NCBI GenBank assembly: GCA_963815125.1
Contig: CAWFFM010000002.1
Location: forward strand, 1,488,001-1,552,000
DNA from: Actinocatenispora sp963815125
Lineage (GTDB): Bacteria > Actinomycetota > Actinomycetes > Mycobacteriales > Micromonosporaceae
DNA: 64,000 bases
Direction: 5' to 3'
Shown here: piece after piece, positions 26,030 to 34,295 of the stretch
How positions within the stretch are numbered: position 1 is the stretch's first letter
How the letters are laid out: each line of letters starts with the position of its first letter
The notes under the pieces: generated by a model
Told to the model about the DNA's origin: nothing
The model's input: only the letters and a program-made list of their open reading frames with translations
Database searches by the model: none
Position numbers and translations under genes: made by a program

Positions 26030-27205
26030 TCAGCGGGATTTTTTGACCGCCGTGGCTTTCCGTGCCCGTTCCACCGCCGCCGGGAGCACGTCGATCAGCG
26101 CGTCGACGTCCCCGACTGTCGAGGAATGTCCCAACGAGAAACGCAACGAGCTGCGGGCAAGGTCGGCGTCCGACCCCATCGCCAGCAGTACGTGGCTCGG
26201 CTGTGCCACGCCGGCCGAACAGGCCGAGCCGGTGGAACACTCCACCCCGGCGGCGTCCAGCAGCATCAGCAGCGCATCCCCCTCACAGCCGGGGAACGAG
26301 AAGTGCGCGTTTCCGGGCAACCGGTCGACCGGATCGCCGTTGAGTACGGCGTCAGGCACCGCGGCACGGACCCGGGCGATCAGATCGTCACGCAACGCGG
26401 TCAACCACGCCGCCCGTTCGGTCCGGCGACCGACCGCCAGTTCCACCGCAGTGGCGAAGGCCACGATCCCGGCCACATCCAGCGTGCCGGACCGTACCTC
26501 GCGTTCCTGCCCACCACCGTGCAGAACCGGCGTGCAGGCCACATCGGTACGCACCAGCAGCGCACCCACCCCCACCGGGCCGCCGATCTTGTGTCCGCTG
26601 ACGGTCATCGCGGCGGCACCGGACTGGGCGAAGCCCACCGGCCGGACGCCGAGCGCCTGTACCGCGTCGGTGTGCAGCGGAACACCGTACCCGGCCGCCA
26701 CCTTGACCAGTTCCGGCACCGGCTGCAAGGTGCCCACCTCGTTGTTCGCCCACATCACGCTGACCAGCGCGGCCCTCTCGCCGTACTCGGCCAGCGCGGC
26801 GGCCAACTGATCAGGGCCGGTACGGCCGAGCCCGTCAACCTCGAGGGTGACCAGGGTGGCACCCTGCCGTTCGGCCATGAAGTGCGCGGAGTCCAGCACG
26901 GCATGGTGCTCCGCCGCCCCGGCCAGGATCACGTCCCGGGCCGGGTCAGCGGCCCGACGTGCCCACGCGATCCCCTTGACCGCGAGATTGTCGCTCTCGG
27001 TGCCGCCGCTGGTGAACACGACTTCGCTGGGACGTGCGTCCAGCGCCAACGCGACCCGTTCCCGGGACTCCTCCACCTGACGGCGGGCCGCCCGGCCGCT
27101 GGCATGCAGCGACGAGGCGTTGCCGGCCCGGCCGGCCGCAGCGACGTACGCCGCCAGCACCTCAGGCAGGACGGGAGTGGTCGCCGCGTGATCGAGATAG
27201 GCCAT
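26030..27205 (-). CDS. Cysteine desulfurase (IscS/NifS type)
   Basis: 391 aa. PLP enzyme: YLDHAATTPVLPEVLAAY at the N-terminus, SVMWANNEVGTLQP, the PLP lysine in VSGHKIGGPVGVGALL, and the catalytic cysteine in GVECSTGSACSAG. It mobilises sulfur from cysteine for MnmA and Fe-S assembly. Ortholog of M. tuberculosis Rv3025c, also next to mnmA. ATG 27205 lies 8 nt after TAGGCT (27214-27219, minus strand) with no clear Shine-Dalgarno, suggesting a nearly leaderless operon start. Confidence 0.96.
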   Translation of the reverse strand: MAYLDHAATTPVLPEVLAAYVAAAGRAGNASSLHASGRAARRQVEESRERVALALDARPSEVVFTSGGTESDNLAVKGIAWARRAADPARDVILAGAAEHHAVLDSAHFMAERQGATLVTLEVDGLGRTGPDQLAAALAEYGERAALVSVMWANNEVGTLQPVPELVKVAAGYGVPLHTDAVQALGVRPVGFAQSGAAAMTVSGHKIGGPVGVGALLVRTDVACTPVLHGGGQEREVRSGTLDVAGIVAFATAVELAVGRRTERAAWLTALRDDLIARVRAAVPDAVLNGDPVDRLPGNAHFSFPGCEGDALLMLLDAAGVECSTGSACSAGVAQPSHVLLAMGSDADLARSSLRFSLGHSSTVGDVDALIDVLPAAVERARKATAVKKSR

Positions 27206-27278
27206 GGCTACCGAGCCTAATCCGACCGGGGCGGAGTTCCACAGGTGCCGGCCACCAGTACGGTGTCCGGACCGTCAC

Positions 27279-27818
27279 TCAGCGCCCGGCTTTGCGCTTG
27301 ACCTTGCCGTACACCACAGCATTCTTGATCAGCGAGTACCAGTTGAGGACGAGAACCGAACTGATCGACCACCAACCGGCGAGCAGGCAGTGCTGCTGCG
27401 CCGAACGGTAGGCCTCGGTGATCTCCTCGAAGCTGCCCTCGGTGGTGCTGGTGGAGTCCTGCCACAGGATCAACATGCCGGTGTGCTTGACGAAGCGCGC
27501 GGTATAGGTGCCGCTCGGAGCGTGCTGGTACTGGCCCTGCTGGTACTGGCCCTGCTGTTGCGGCGGGTACTGCTGTTGCGGGTACTGCTGACCCTGCTGG
27601 TACTGCTGACCCTGCGCGTACTGCTGGTGCTGCCCCTGCTGGTACTGCTGTTGTGTGTGCTGCTGGGCCGGCGGGTACTGGCCCTGCTGATACTGCTGCT
27701 GCGGGTACTGCTGGTACTGCTGCTGGGCCGGGGCGTACTGACCGGGCTGGCCGTGGGGCGCTGTGCCGGTGTTGGTCGGTTGCTGCGGGTAACCGGCACC
27801 CGATACGGGATATGTCAT
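27279..27818 (-). CDS. Gln/Tyr-rich low-complexity protein with a C-terminal hydrophobic domain
   Basis: 179 aa. Residues about 10-100 are almost only Q, Y, P, G and A, with repeated YQQGQ and YPQQQ units and no charged residue for long stretches, a prion-like low-complexity tail. The C-terminal 75 residues are ordered: TYTARFVKHTGMLILWQDST, then AYRSAQQHCLLAGWWSISS and a hydrophobic WYSLIKNAVVYGKVKRKAGR end that may associate with membrane. This C-terminal segment resembles conserved actinobacterial hypothetical proteins with variable Pro/Gln-rich N-termini. Function unknown. The start is fixed by TAGCGT ending 6 nt before the ATG. Confidence 0.8.
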   Translation of the reverse strand: MTYPVSGAGYPQQPTNTGTAPHGQPGQYAPAQQQYQQYPQQQYQQGQYPPAQQHTQQQYQQGQHQQYAQGQQYQQGQQYPQQQYPPQQQGQYQQGQYQHAPSGTYTARFVKHTGMLILWQDSTSTTEGSFEEITEAYRSAQQHCLLAGWWSISSVLVLNWYSLIKNAVVYGKVKRKAGR

Positions 27819-27824
27819 GGCGTC

Positions 27825-27830
27825 ACGCTA
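27825..27830 (-). promoter_or_regulatory. TAGCGT -10 element, leaderless start of the Gln-rich gene
   Basis: On the minus strand TAGCGT is followed by GACGCC and then ATG 27818, exactly 6 nt spacing, with no Shine-Dalgarno. Confidence 0.6.
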
Positions 27831-27894
27831 GACGACCCCGCATAACGCCCCGAGTCAGCGCCATACCCGACACAGTGGCCTCAGTTACGGTTAC

Positions 27895-28125
27895 TCACTG
27901 TAGATAATGGTCGACCTCGGACTGTGGCCGGACCCGCTCGGTGTCCGGGTCCTGGCCGGCATCCTCCCGAGCCCGACGCCGCCGCAGCAGATCCCAGCAC
28001 TGGTCGAGCTGGCGTTCGACCACGGCGAGTCGGGCGATCTCCTGCTCGCGGCCGCCCTGCTGGCGCAGCCGGTGCTCTTCCTCGACAAGCTGGTGGATCT
28101 CGCCCAGTACGTCCCGGTCGTCCAT
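27895..28125 (-). CDS. DUF2630 family small protein
   Basis: 76 aa. MDDRDVLGEIHQLVEEEHRL, LDQCWDLLRRRRAREDAGQD and the end SEVDHYLQ match the actinobacterial DUF2630 family closely. It is a charged, helical protein with no known function. ATG 28125 has GGAGGTGA upstream; a 17-residue upstream extension is possible but not supported. It is a single gene between the Gln-rich protein and the nucleotidyltransferase, all on the minus strand. Confidence 0.88.
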   Translation of the reverse strand: MDDRDVLGEIHQLVEEEHRLRQQGGREQEIARLAVVERQLDQCWDLLRRRRAREDAGQDPDTERVRPQSEVDHYLQ

Positions 28126-28231
28126 CGTCGTGTCACCTCCATGGCGACCCCGCGCGGCGCAAGCCACCCACTCCACCGTACGGCGCAGCCCGGCCGGGCG
28201 CCGAGCGCCGGGCTCAACCAGCTGCCGGTGC

Positions 28232-28945
28232 TCAGTTACCGCCCGGGACCCGGGACGACCATTCGTGGCCCGGGTGGATCAGATCGAGCGCACCGCGCAG
28301 CCAGCGGCGAGCCGGCGCAGACAGCAACGGCACCGTACCGGCGAGATCGGCGTCGTCCTTGGCCCTGCGGTGCTTGGCCTTCATCAGCAGCACCACCTCG
28401 GGACGCTGGTAGGGCACGCCATCGGAGCTGACCGCGATCATCTGCGCCAACGGCAGCCGCAGCCGGTCGTCGCGCTTGCAGACCCACTCGTCATGATCGC
28501 CCGGATCCAGGAACGTGTCGGTACGGAATGCGCCGCACTCCCGGTCCCGGGTCCACACCTGGGTGTACTCCCCGGGTGGCATCGACCCTGCGGCCAGCGG
28601 GAACAGCCGGCCGTTGCCGGCGTAGTACTGCTCCAACCGTGCATCGGCGAGCAACGCGTCCCGTACGGCCGGAAAGTCGTCCCGGCAGATCGCGAACTCG
28701 ATGTCCTCGTGCTCGCGGGTACGACGGCCACGGAACAGGTCGATCGCCCAGCCGCCGCACACCCACCAGGGCGCCTGGACATCGGTGAGCCGACCCGCCA
28801 GTTCGGTCGGTGACCACGGCTGCCAGTGTTCGATGTCGACGCCGTCCGGTGCGCTCGGACCAGAGCCGGACGGCCCCGCAGCCTGCGACCGCGGGGCCGT
28901 ACCGGATGTCACCCTGTCGAACCGGTCGTTGGCCGGAACACTCAC
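28232..28945 (-). CDS. Nucleotidyltransferase-fold protein (aminoglycoside adenylyltransferase-like)
   Basis: 237 aa. After a Ser/Pro-rich N-terminus, WWVCGGWAIDLFRGRRTREHEDIEFAI has the GG..(D/E) and [D/E]h[D/E] pattern of the minimal nucleotidyltransferase fold (ANT(2'')-like), with a third acidic position in GEYTQVWTRDRE. Homologs are annotated as amino acid transporters or aminoglycoside adenylyltransferases; neither role is shown. Its ATG overlaps the bioY stop by 4 nt, so it is made from the bioY transcript. Confidence 0.75.
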   Translation of the reverse strand: MSVPANDRFDRVTSGTAPRSQAAGPSGSGPSAPDGVDIEHWQPWSPTELAGRLTDVQAPWWVCGGWAIDLFRGRRTREHEDIEFAICRDDFPAVRDALLADARLEQYYAGNGRLFPLAAGSMPPGEYTQVWTRDRECGAFRTDTFLDPGDHDEWVCKRDDRLRLPLAQMIAVSSDGVPYQRPEVVLLMKAKHRRAKDDADLAGTVPLLSAPARRWLRGALDLIHPGHEWSSRVPGGN

Positions 28946-29538
28946 TTGTCGGAGTCGGCGAACCGGCGGACCAGCGCCCAGGTTCCGGGCAGTACGCCGG
29001 CGGCGAGCGCGATCTTGATGGCGTCACCGAGCAGGAACGGCACGATGCCCACGCTCAGCGCGGTCGTCGGTGCGAGCCCGGCCACACCGACCAGCCAGGA
29101 GACACCGAACGCGTAGATGACCAGGTTGCCGAGCACCATGGTGCCCACGGTGCGCAGCGGCGTACGGTCCCCGTGCCGGCGGGCCAGCTCACCGACCAGC
29201 AGCCCGGCGGCCAGGTAGCCGAGGATGTAACCGAACGAGGCGCCACCGGCGCCGTGTGTGCCGCCGGCGAACCAGGGGAACCCGACCATGCCGACGACCA
29301 GGTAGAGGGCCATGGAGGCGAGCGCACGCCACGGCCCAAGCGCGGCGGCGACCAGCAGGACCGCGAAGGTCTGGCCGGTGACCGGCACCGGGCTGATCGG
29401 CTCGATCGGTACCGACAGCTGAGCGGCCAGGCCGGTCAGTGCGGCACCGCCGGCGACCAGCAGCCCGTTGCGCACCAGGGTGCCCGGGATCAGATCGGCA
29501 AGGACACTGCGGGGTACGGCGACCGAATCGGTGGACAC
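28942..29538 (-). CDS. bioY: Biotin transporter BioY (S component)
   Basis: 198 aa with about six membrane helices. Family hallmarks: ISPVPVTGQTFAVLLVAAALG, MALYLVVGMVGFPWFAGG and GASFGYILGYLAAG. BioY binds biotin in the membrane and works with an ECF ATPase/T module, which is not encoded nearby; solitary BioY may use a shared module. GTG 29538 has GGGAGG 5 nt upstream; an upstream start at 29601 adds non-hydrophobic residues. It is followed without a gap by the nucleotidyltransferase gene. Confidence 0.94.
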   Translation of the reverse strand: MSTDSVAVPRSVLADLIPGTLVRNGLLVAGGAALTGLAAQLSVPIEPISPVPVTGQTFAVLLVAAALGPWRALASMALYLVVGMVGFPWFAGGTHGAGGASFGYILGYLAAGLLVGELARRHGDRTPLRTVGTMVLGNLVIYAFGVSWLVGVAGLAPTTALSVGIVPFLLGDAIKIALAAGVLPGTWALVRRFADSDK

Positions 29539-29886
29539 GGCATCCTCCCGGTAGGGGTGAAAGGCGGCCCGCGTCGAGCAGGGGTACGGGCCGGAGGTCA
29601 TCGACAGCTTAGGACACGTTCAGCCGGACCTGACCACCTGTCGGGCGGTATCCGGCCTGGTGTGGCGTTGATGACGACCGCGCCGGCCGCCCGGCGTGCG
29701 GGTCCACCCGAGCAGGAGTGGCCGCGGCGTCCGCGTCAAGTGCTCCGACCAACATATCGACCGGGCAGACCCTGTCGCAGCGTCAAGCGGGGGGGCGGTC
29801 CATCGATGGCCCCGCCGTTCCGCGGCCCGACAGACTGCGGGGCGGCCGGAGCAACTCCGACCGCCCCACCAACCCTGGCGCTGCGT
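29539..29886. other. 348-bp intergenic region between bioY and etfA
   Basis: Apart from the etfBA terminator at 29839-29867 and the bioY promoter region near 29600 (TAAGCT on the minus strand), no gene is seen. A C/G homopolymer (GGGGGGGCGG on the plus strand near 29791) is unusual. Confidence 0.5.
29839..29867 (-). terminator. Strong hairpin terminator of etfBA
   Basis: Minus strand: GGGGCGG, T, CGGAG, loop TTG, CTCCG, G, CCGCCCC, a 13-bp stem with one G-T wobble, 19 nt after the etfA stop. No T-run follows. Confidence 0.75.
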
Positions 29887-30846
29887 TCAGCCCTGCCGCT
29901 TGCGGATCTCCTCGTTCGCCTGAGGCACGACCTTGAACAGGTCACCGACCACACCGAAGTCGGCCAGTTCGAAGATCGGCGCCTCGTCGTCCTTGTTGAT
30001 CGCGACGATCGTCTTGGACGTCTGCATGCCGGCCCGGTGCTGGATGGCACCGGAGATGCCGACGGCCACGTAGAGCTGCGGCGAGACCGTCTTGCCGGTC
30101 TGTCCGACCTGGAACTGGTGCGGGTAGAACCCGGAGTCGGTCGCTGCCCGGGACGCGCCGACCGCACCGCCGAGCAGGTCGGCGAACTCTTCGATCAGCG
30201 AGAAGTGTTCGGCACTGCCGACGCCACGGCCACCCGCGACCACCACGCCGGCCTCGGTCAGTTCCGGCCGCGAGCCCTTCTGCTCGGTGACCCGCTCCAG
30301 CACCTTGGCGCCCTTGGCCGCATCCGACACCTTGGTGTCGACGCTGACCCGCTCGCCGGCACCGGCCTTCTTCTCCGGCGCCACCGAGTTGGGCCGCACC
30401 GTCACCACCGGAACGCCCTTGGTCACCTTCGCCTTGACGATGGAGGCGCCAGCGAACACGACCTGTGTGACGGTCAGGTCCTCGGCGATGTCGGAGACGT
30501 CGGTGAGCAGCCCGCTGTCCAGCTTCACTGCCAGCCGACCGGCGATCTCCTTGCCCTCCTGGGAGGAGGCCAGCAGCACGGCGGCGGGCGAGACCTCGCC
30601 GACCAGCCGGGCCAGGATCTCCGCCTTGGGGCCGACCAGGTGCCCGGCGACCTCGTCACTCTCGGCCACGTACACCTTGGCGGCACCATGGGCGGCCAGG
30701 GTGTCGGCGACCGCGTCGGCGGTGCCGGGGGCACCGAGTACGACGGCGGACGGCTCACCGATCCGGCCGGCCAGGGTGAGGGCCTCCAGGGTGACCTTCT
30801 TGGTGGTCTCGCCGCTTGTCTCGACGACCACGAGTACTTCAGCCAT
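29887..30846 (-). CDS. etfA: Electron transfer flavoprotein alpha subunit
   Basis: 319 aa, normal length. The C-terminal FAD-binding domain is clear: YPHQFQVGQTGKTVSPQLYV, AVGISGAIQHRAGMQTSKTI and ADFGVVGDLFKVVPQ. It forms a heterodimer with EtfB, taking electrons from acyl-CoA dehydrogenases and passing them toward the quinone pool. It lies 18 bp after etfB with GGGAGGG before its ATG. Orthologous to FixB (Rv3028c). Confidence 0.97.
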   Translation of the reverse strand: MAEVLVVVETSGETTKKVTLEALTLAGRIGEPSAVVLGAPGTADAVADTLAAHGAAKVYVAESDEVAGHLVGPKAEILARLVGEVSPAAVLLASSQEGKEIAGRLAVKLDSGLLTDVSDIAEDLTVTQVVFAGASIVKAKVTKGVPVVTVRPNSVAPEKKAGAGERVSVDTKVSDAAKGAKVLERVTEQKGSRPELTEAGVVVAGGRGVGSAEHFSLIEEFADLLGGAVGASRAATDSGFYPHQFQVGQTGKTVSPQLYVAVGISGAIQHRAGMQTSKTIVAINKDDEAPIFELADFGVVGDLFKVVPQANEEIRKRQG

Positions 30847-30864
30847 TTGTCGTCACCCTCCCGC

Positions 30865-31644
30865 TCAGACGAACTTCTCGGTGGCCAGGAACTCGACGAG
30901 CTTCGTGCCGCCCTCGCCGGAGTCTTCCACCCGGGTGCCGGCCGTACGCAGCGGTCGTGGTGCGGCCTCGAGCACCGAGCAGTACGCGTTGGCCAGTCCG
31001 ACCTCGTCCGCGCCGACCCCGAGGTCGGTCAGTGCGAGGGTCTTCACCGGCTTCTTCTTGGCCGCCATGATGCCCTTGAAGGACGGGTAGCGCGGCTCGT
31101 TGATGGTGTCCCAGACGCTGACGATCGCCTTGCCACTGGCCTGAACGACCTCGTAGCCCTCGTCGGTCTGGCGCTCCACGGTGCGGCTGTCCCCGTCCAG
31201 GGTCAGCTTTCGGGCACCGGTGAGGGCCGGTACGCCCAGCCGTTCGGCCAGCATGTGCGGGATGACCTGGACCCGACCGTCGGTGGCCTCCGCGCCACAG
31301 AGCACCAGATCCCATTCCAGGGTGTCCAGCGCGGCGGCGAGCACCCGGGAGGTCTGTACCGCGTCGGAGCCGGCGATTGCGTCGTCCACCACGTGGACGG
31401 CGCCGTCCGGACCCATGGACAGGGCCTTGCGGATCGACTCGGTGGCCTTGTCGGGGCCGACGGTCAGGATGGTCACCTCCCCACCCTGGGCCTCCTTGAT
31501 CCGCAACGCCTCCTCGATGGCGTACTCGTCCATCTCGTTGATGACGTTGCTGGCCGACGCGCGGTCGACTGTGAAGTCATCACCCTTCAGCGTGCGCTCG
31601 GCACCGGAGTCCGGTACCTGCTTGACCAGGACGACGATGTTCAT
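30865..31644 (-). CDS. etfB: Electron transfer flavoprotein beta subunit
   Basis: 259 aa. MNIVVLVKQVPDSGAERTL is the standard start; NEMDEYAIEEALRIKE, LVLCGAEATDGRVQVIP and SVWDTINEPRYPSFKGIMAA are the AMP-binding and recognition-loop regions. Partner of EtfA. ATG 31644 has AGGAGG 11 nt upstream; the frame to 31731 is non-coding in look. First gene of the etfBA operon, divergent from the methyltransferase gene across an AT-richer 184-bp promoter region. Confidence 0.97.
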   Translation of the reverse strand: MNIVVLVKQVPDSGAERTLKGDDFTVDRASASNVINEMDEYAIEEALRIKEAQGGEVTILTVGPDKATESIRKALSMGPDGAVHVVDDAIAGSDAVQTSRVLAAALDTLEWDLVLCGAEATDGRVQVIPHMLAERLGVPALTGARKLTLDGDSRTVERQTDEGYEVVQASGKAIVSVWDTINEPRYPSFKGIMAAKKKPVKTLALTDLGVGADEVGLANAYCSVLEAAPRPLRTAGTRVEDSGEGGTKLVEFLATEKFV

Positions 31645-31828
31645 CGCTTGCGATGACCTCCTGCTCACCCGAGCCTGACGACCCCACGAACGGCAGTCGG
31701 ACGACTGCCCGGGGTCAACATAGCCCGGCATCAGAACGTGACTTTCACCGCCATGTTACTAGCCAGTAGAATATGTTGTGGCAGGTGGCGAGCGACACTT
31801 CTCACAACGATCCGTAAGGTGATCCGGC

Positions 31829-32644
31829 GTGCAGGCACAGACCACCCCACGGACCGGTGGGCAACCGGCCACAGAAGAGCCCAGCGTCGAACCGATGACC
31901 CTCACCGGTGAACGCACCGTGCCGGGCATCCCGGTGGAGAACTACTGGTACCGCCGGCACGAGGCCGCCTACCTGGCCGTCGCGCGGCTGGTCCCGCCCG
32001 CCGGCCGGGTACTGGAGGCCGGAGTCGGCGAAGGGTACGGCGCGGACCTGCTCGCCGACGGAGCGCGACAGGTGGTGGGACTCGACTACGACCCGCAGAG
32101 CGTGCGGCACGTCCGACGCCGCTACCCCGAGGTGCCGGTGGTACGCGGCAACGCGGTCGGCCTGCCCTTCGCCACCGGCAGCTTCGACACCGTACTCAGC
32201 CTGCAACTGATCGAACACCTGTGGGACCAGCCCCGCCACGTCGCGCAGTGCGCCCGCACCCTGCGCCCCGGCGGCACGCTGGTGGTCAGTACCCCGAACC
32301 GGTTGACCTTCTCCCCCGGCTACGACCCGGCGACGGACCGGCCGCGCAACCTCTACCACACCCGGGAACTGGCCGCCGCCGAACTGGCCGGACTGCTCGC
32401 CGCGGTGCCCGGCCGGCACACGATGTACGGGCTGCACGCCGGGCCACGACTGCACGCACTGGACCGACGCTGCCAGGACCTGTACGGTGCCGGGCTGGTG
32501 GAGGCGCAGCTCGCCGTGCCGGCGGAGAACTGGCCGGCGGAACTGGCCGCGATGGTCGCCGAGGTCCGGGCCGACGACTTCGTGGTGTCCGCCAGCGACC
32601 CGGACTCGTCGCTGGACCTGCTGGCAGTGTCCACGCTGGCATGA
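31829..32644 (+). CDS. Class I SAM-dependent methyltransferase
   Basis: 271 aa. Motif I VLEAGVGEGYGADLLADGA, motif II VVGLDYDP, and LQLIEHLWDQP, PGGTLVVSTPN for later motifs. Position next to etfBA and before a GT4 gene matches M. tuberculosis Rv3030, studied with the methylglucose lipopolysaccharide genes, so a sugar or polymer substrate is plausible but unproven. GTG 31829 lies 8 nt after TAAGGT (31815-31820), so the mRNA is probably nearly leaderless. Confidence 0.88.
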   Translation: MQAQTTPRTGGQPATEEPSVEPMTLTGERTVPGIPVENYWYRRHEAAYLAVARLVPPAGRVLEAGVGEGYGADLLADGARQVVGLDYDPQSVRHVRRRYPEVPVVRGNAVGLPFATGSFDTVLSLQLIEHLWDQPRHVAQCARTLRPGGTLVVSTPNRLTFSPGYDPATDRPRNLYHTRELAAAELAGLLAAVPGRHTMYGLHAGPRLHALDRRCQDLYGAGLVEAQLAVPAENWPAELAAMVAEVRADDFVVSASDPDSSLDLLAVSTLA

Positions 32645-32709
32645 CCCCGACGGCGCGGTCGGGCTCGCCGATACCAAGGCGCAACCCGACCGCCGGCCGC
32701 GCGGCCAGG

Positions 32710-32715
32710 TACATT
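32710..32715 (+). promoter_or_regulatory. TACATT -10 element, leaderless start of the DUF885 gene
   Basis: TACATT ends 7 nt before ATG 32723, with no Shine-Dalgarno. This places the transcription start at or next to the start codon and rules against a TTG start at 32714 inside the hexamer. Confidence 0.55.
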
Positions 32716-32722
32716 GCCCGCC

Positions 32723-34237
32723 ATGGACGCACGGTTGCGCGCGCTCTGTGACCTGATGGTGCCGACCGCACGCGAGTCGGTCGGCCGGCACGAGTACGAC
32801 GGCGAGATCCAGGACCTGTCCCCGGACGGGGTACGTCGGGCCCTGGCCCGGCTCGCCCCCGAGGGCGCCCACCCGTATCCGGACCCGCACGACGAGGCGC
32901 ACGCACAGGCGGCCGAGGAGTCGACCCGGGTCTCCTACGGCGAACTGGAACTGCACCGCGGCAACCCGCTGTACCACGTGGGCAACCTCGACCTGGCCTG
33001 CTACGACCGGGAGTACGGCCCGGCCGCCGAACGGGCGCAGGCCCGCGCGGCGCACCTGGCCCGCTGGCCGGAGGCGGTGGACGCCGCGCTGGCGGCGCTG
33101 GACCGGGTGCCCGCGCCGGTGGCCCGCGCGACGGTGTCGGCCGCCCGCGGACTGGCCGGTCAGGTACGCGACGACGACGGTGCGGCGGGCGCTGCGGCGT
33201 TGGCCGCGCACGCTCGGTTGGTGGCCCACCTGGAGGAGTGCGAACGCACCGGCGACCCGCAGACCGCGCTGGGCGGCCCGGCCCTGACCCGGCTGCTGTC
33301 CACCGCGGAGGCGCTGCCGGTCGACCTGGGCAGGCTGGCCGAACAGGCCGATGCGGAACGTGACCGGCTGCATGCGCTGCTCGACGATGCCTGCCAGCGG
33401 GTGGCTCCCGGCGCACCCACCGCGGACACGGTGGCGACACTGCTGGCCGACCATCCCGACATCGACGGGGTCATCGCCGAGGCGCGGACGCTCACCGACG
33501 AGGTGATCGACTGGACCGCCCGCCACGAACTCGTCCCGTACTCCGACGGCGACTGCCGGGTCGGTCCGGCACCGGAGTCCCGGCGCTGGGCGATGGCGAT
33601 GATGGCCTGGGCGGCACCGTACGAGCCGGACGCGGCCAGCTGGTACCACGTGACCCCGCCCGAACCGGACTGGCCGGCCCGCGACCAGGCCGAATGGCTG
33701 GCCGTGTTCAGCCGTACCAGCCTTCCCGCGATCACCGTGCACGAGGTGGCGCCCGGCCATTTCTCGCACGGTCGGGCGCTGCGCCGGGCACCCTCGGCGG
33801 TACGCCGCACCCTGATCGGCGAGTCCTTTGTGGAGGGTTGGGCGCACTACGTCGAGGAGATGGCCCTGCAGGAGGGATTCCACGCCGACGATCCGCGGTT
33901 CCAGGCCGGCGTGGCGTTGGAGGCGCTGGTCCGGGTGGTCCGGCTGTCCGCCGCGATCGGCCTGCACACCGGCGCGATCACCGTCGACGAGGCCGCCCAG
34001 CAGTTCCGTACGCACGCGTTCCTGCAGGGCCCGGCCGCGCTGGCGGAGGCGTACCGGGGCACCTTCGACCCCACCTACGGGCGCTACACGCTGGGCAAGT
34101 TGGCGATCCTGGAGCTGCGCGAACGGGCCCGTACGGCCTGGGGCGCGCAGTTCTCGCTGCCCCGGCTGCACGCCGCGCTGATGGAACTGGGCTCTCCCCC
34201 GCTCGGTCTGCTGGACACCGCGATCGAACGCGGCTGA
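32723..34237 (+). CDS. DUF885 family metallopeptidase-like protein
   Basis: 504 aa. The zinc-site motif HEVAPGHFSHGRAL and the helix ESFVEGWAHYVEEMALQ are the defining DUF885 pair (HExxPGH plus distal Glu), near residues 350 and 372. No signal peptide, so it is probably cytoplasmic. The family is related to M32-type gluzincins and some members hydrolyse peptides or esters. In relatives the gene at this place is a GH57 branching enzyme; here DUF885 stands between the methyltransferase and the GT4 gene. Confidence 0.85.
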   Translation: MDARLRALCDLMVPTARESVGRHEYDGEIQDLSPDGVRRALARLAPEGAHPYPDPHDEAHAQAAEESTRVSYGELELHRGNPLYHVGNLDLACYDREYGPAAERAQARAAHLARWPEAVDAALAALDRVPAPVARATVSAARGLAGQVRDDDGAAGAAALAAHARLVAHLEECERTGDPQTALGGPALTRLLSTAEALPVDLGRLAEQADAERDRLHALLDDACQRVAPGAPTADTVATLLADHPDIDGVIAEARTLTDEVIDWTARHELVPYSDGDCRVGPAPESRRWAMAMMAWAAPYEPDAASWYHVTPPEPDWPARDQAEWLAVFSRTSLPAITVHEVAPGHFSHGRALRRAPSAVRRTLIGESFVEGWAHYVEEMALQEGFHADDPRFQAGVALEALVRVVRLSAAIGLHTGAITVDEAAQQFRTHAFLQGPAALAEAYRGTFDPTYGRYTLGKLAILELRERARTAWGAQFSLPRLHAALMELGSPPLGLLDTAIERG

Positions 34238-34295
34238 ACGTCACCCCGCCGGCCGGGTACCGGGAAGTAACCGGCCTTTGCGAAAATCGGTGACC

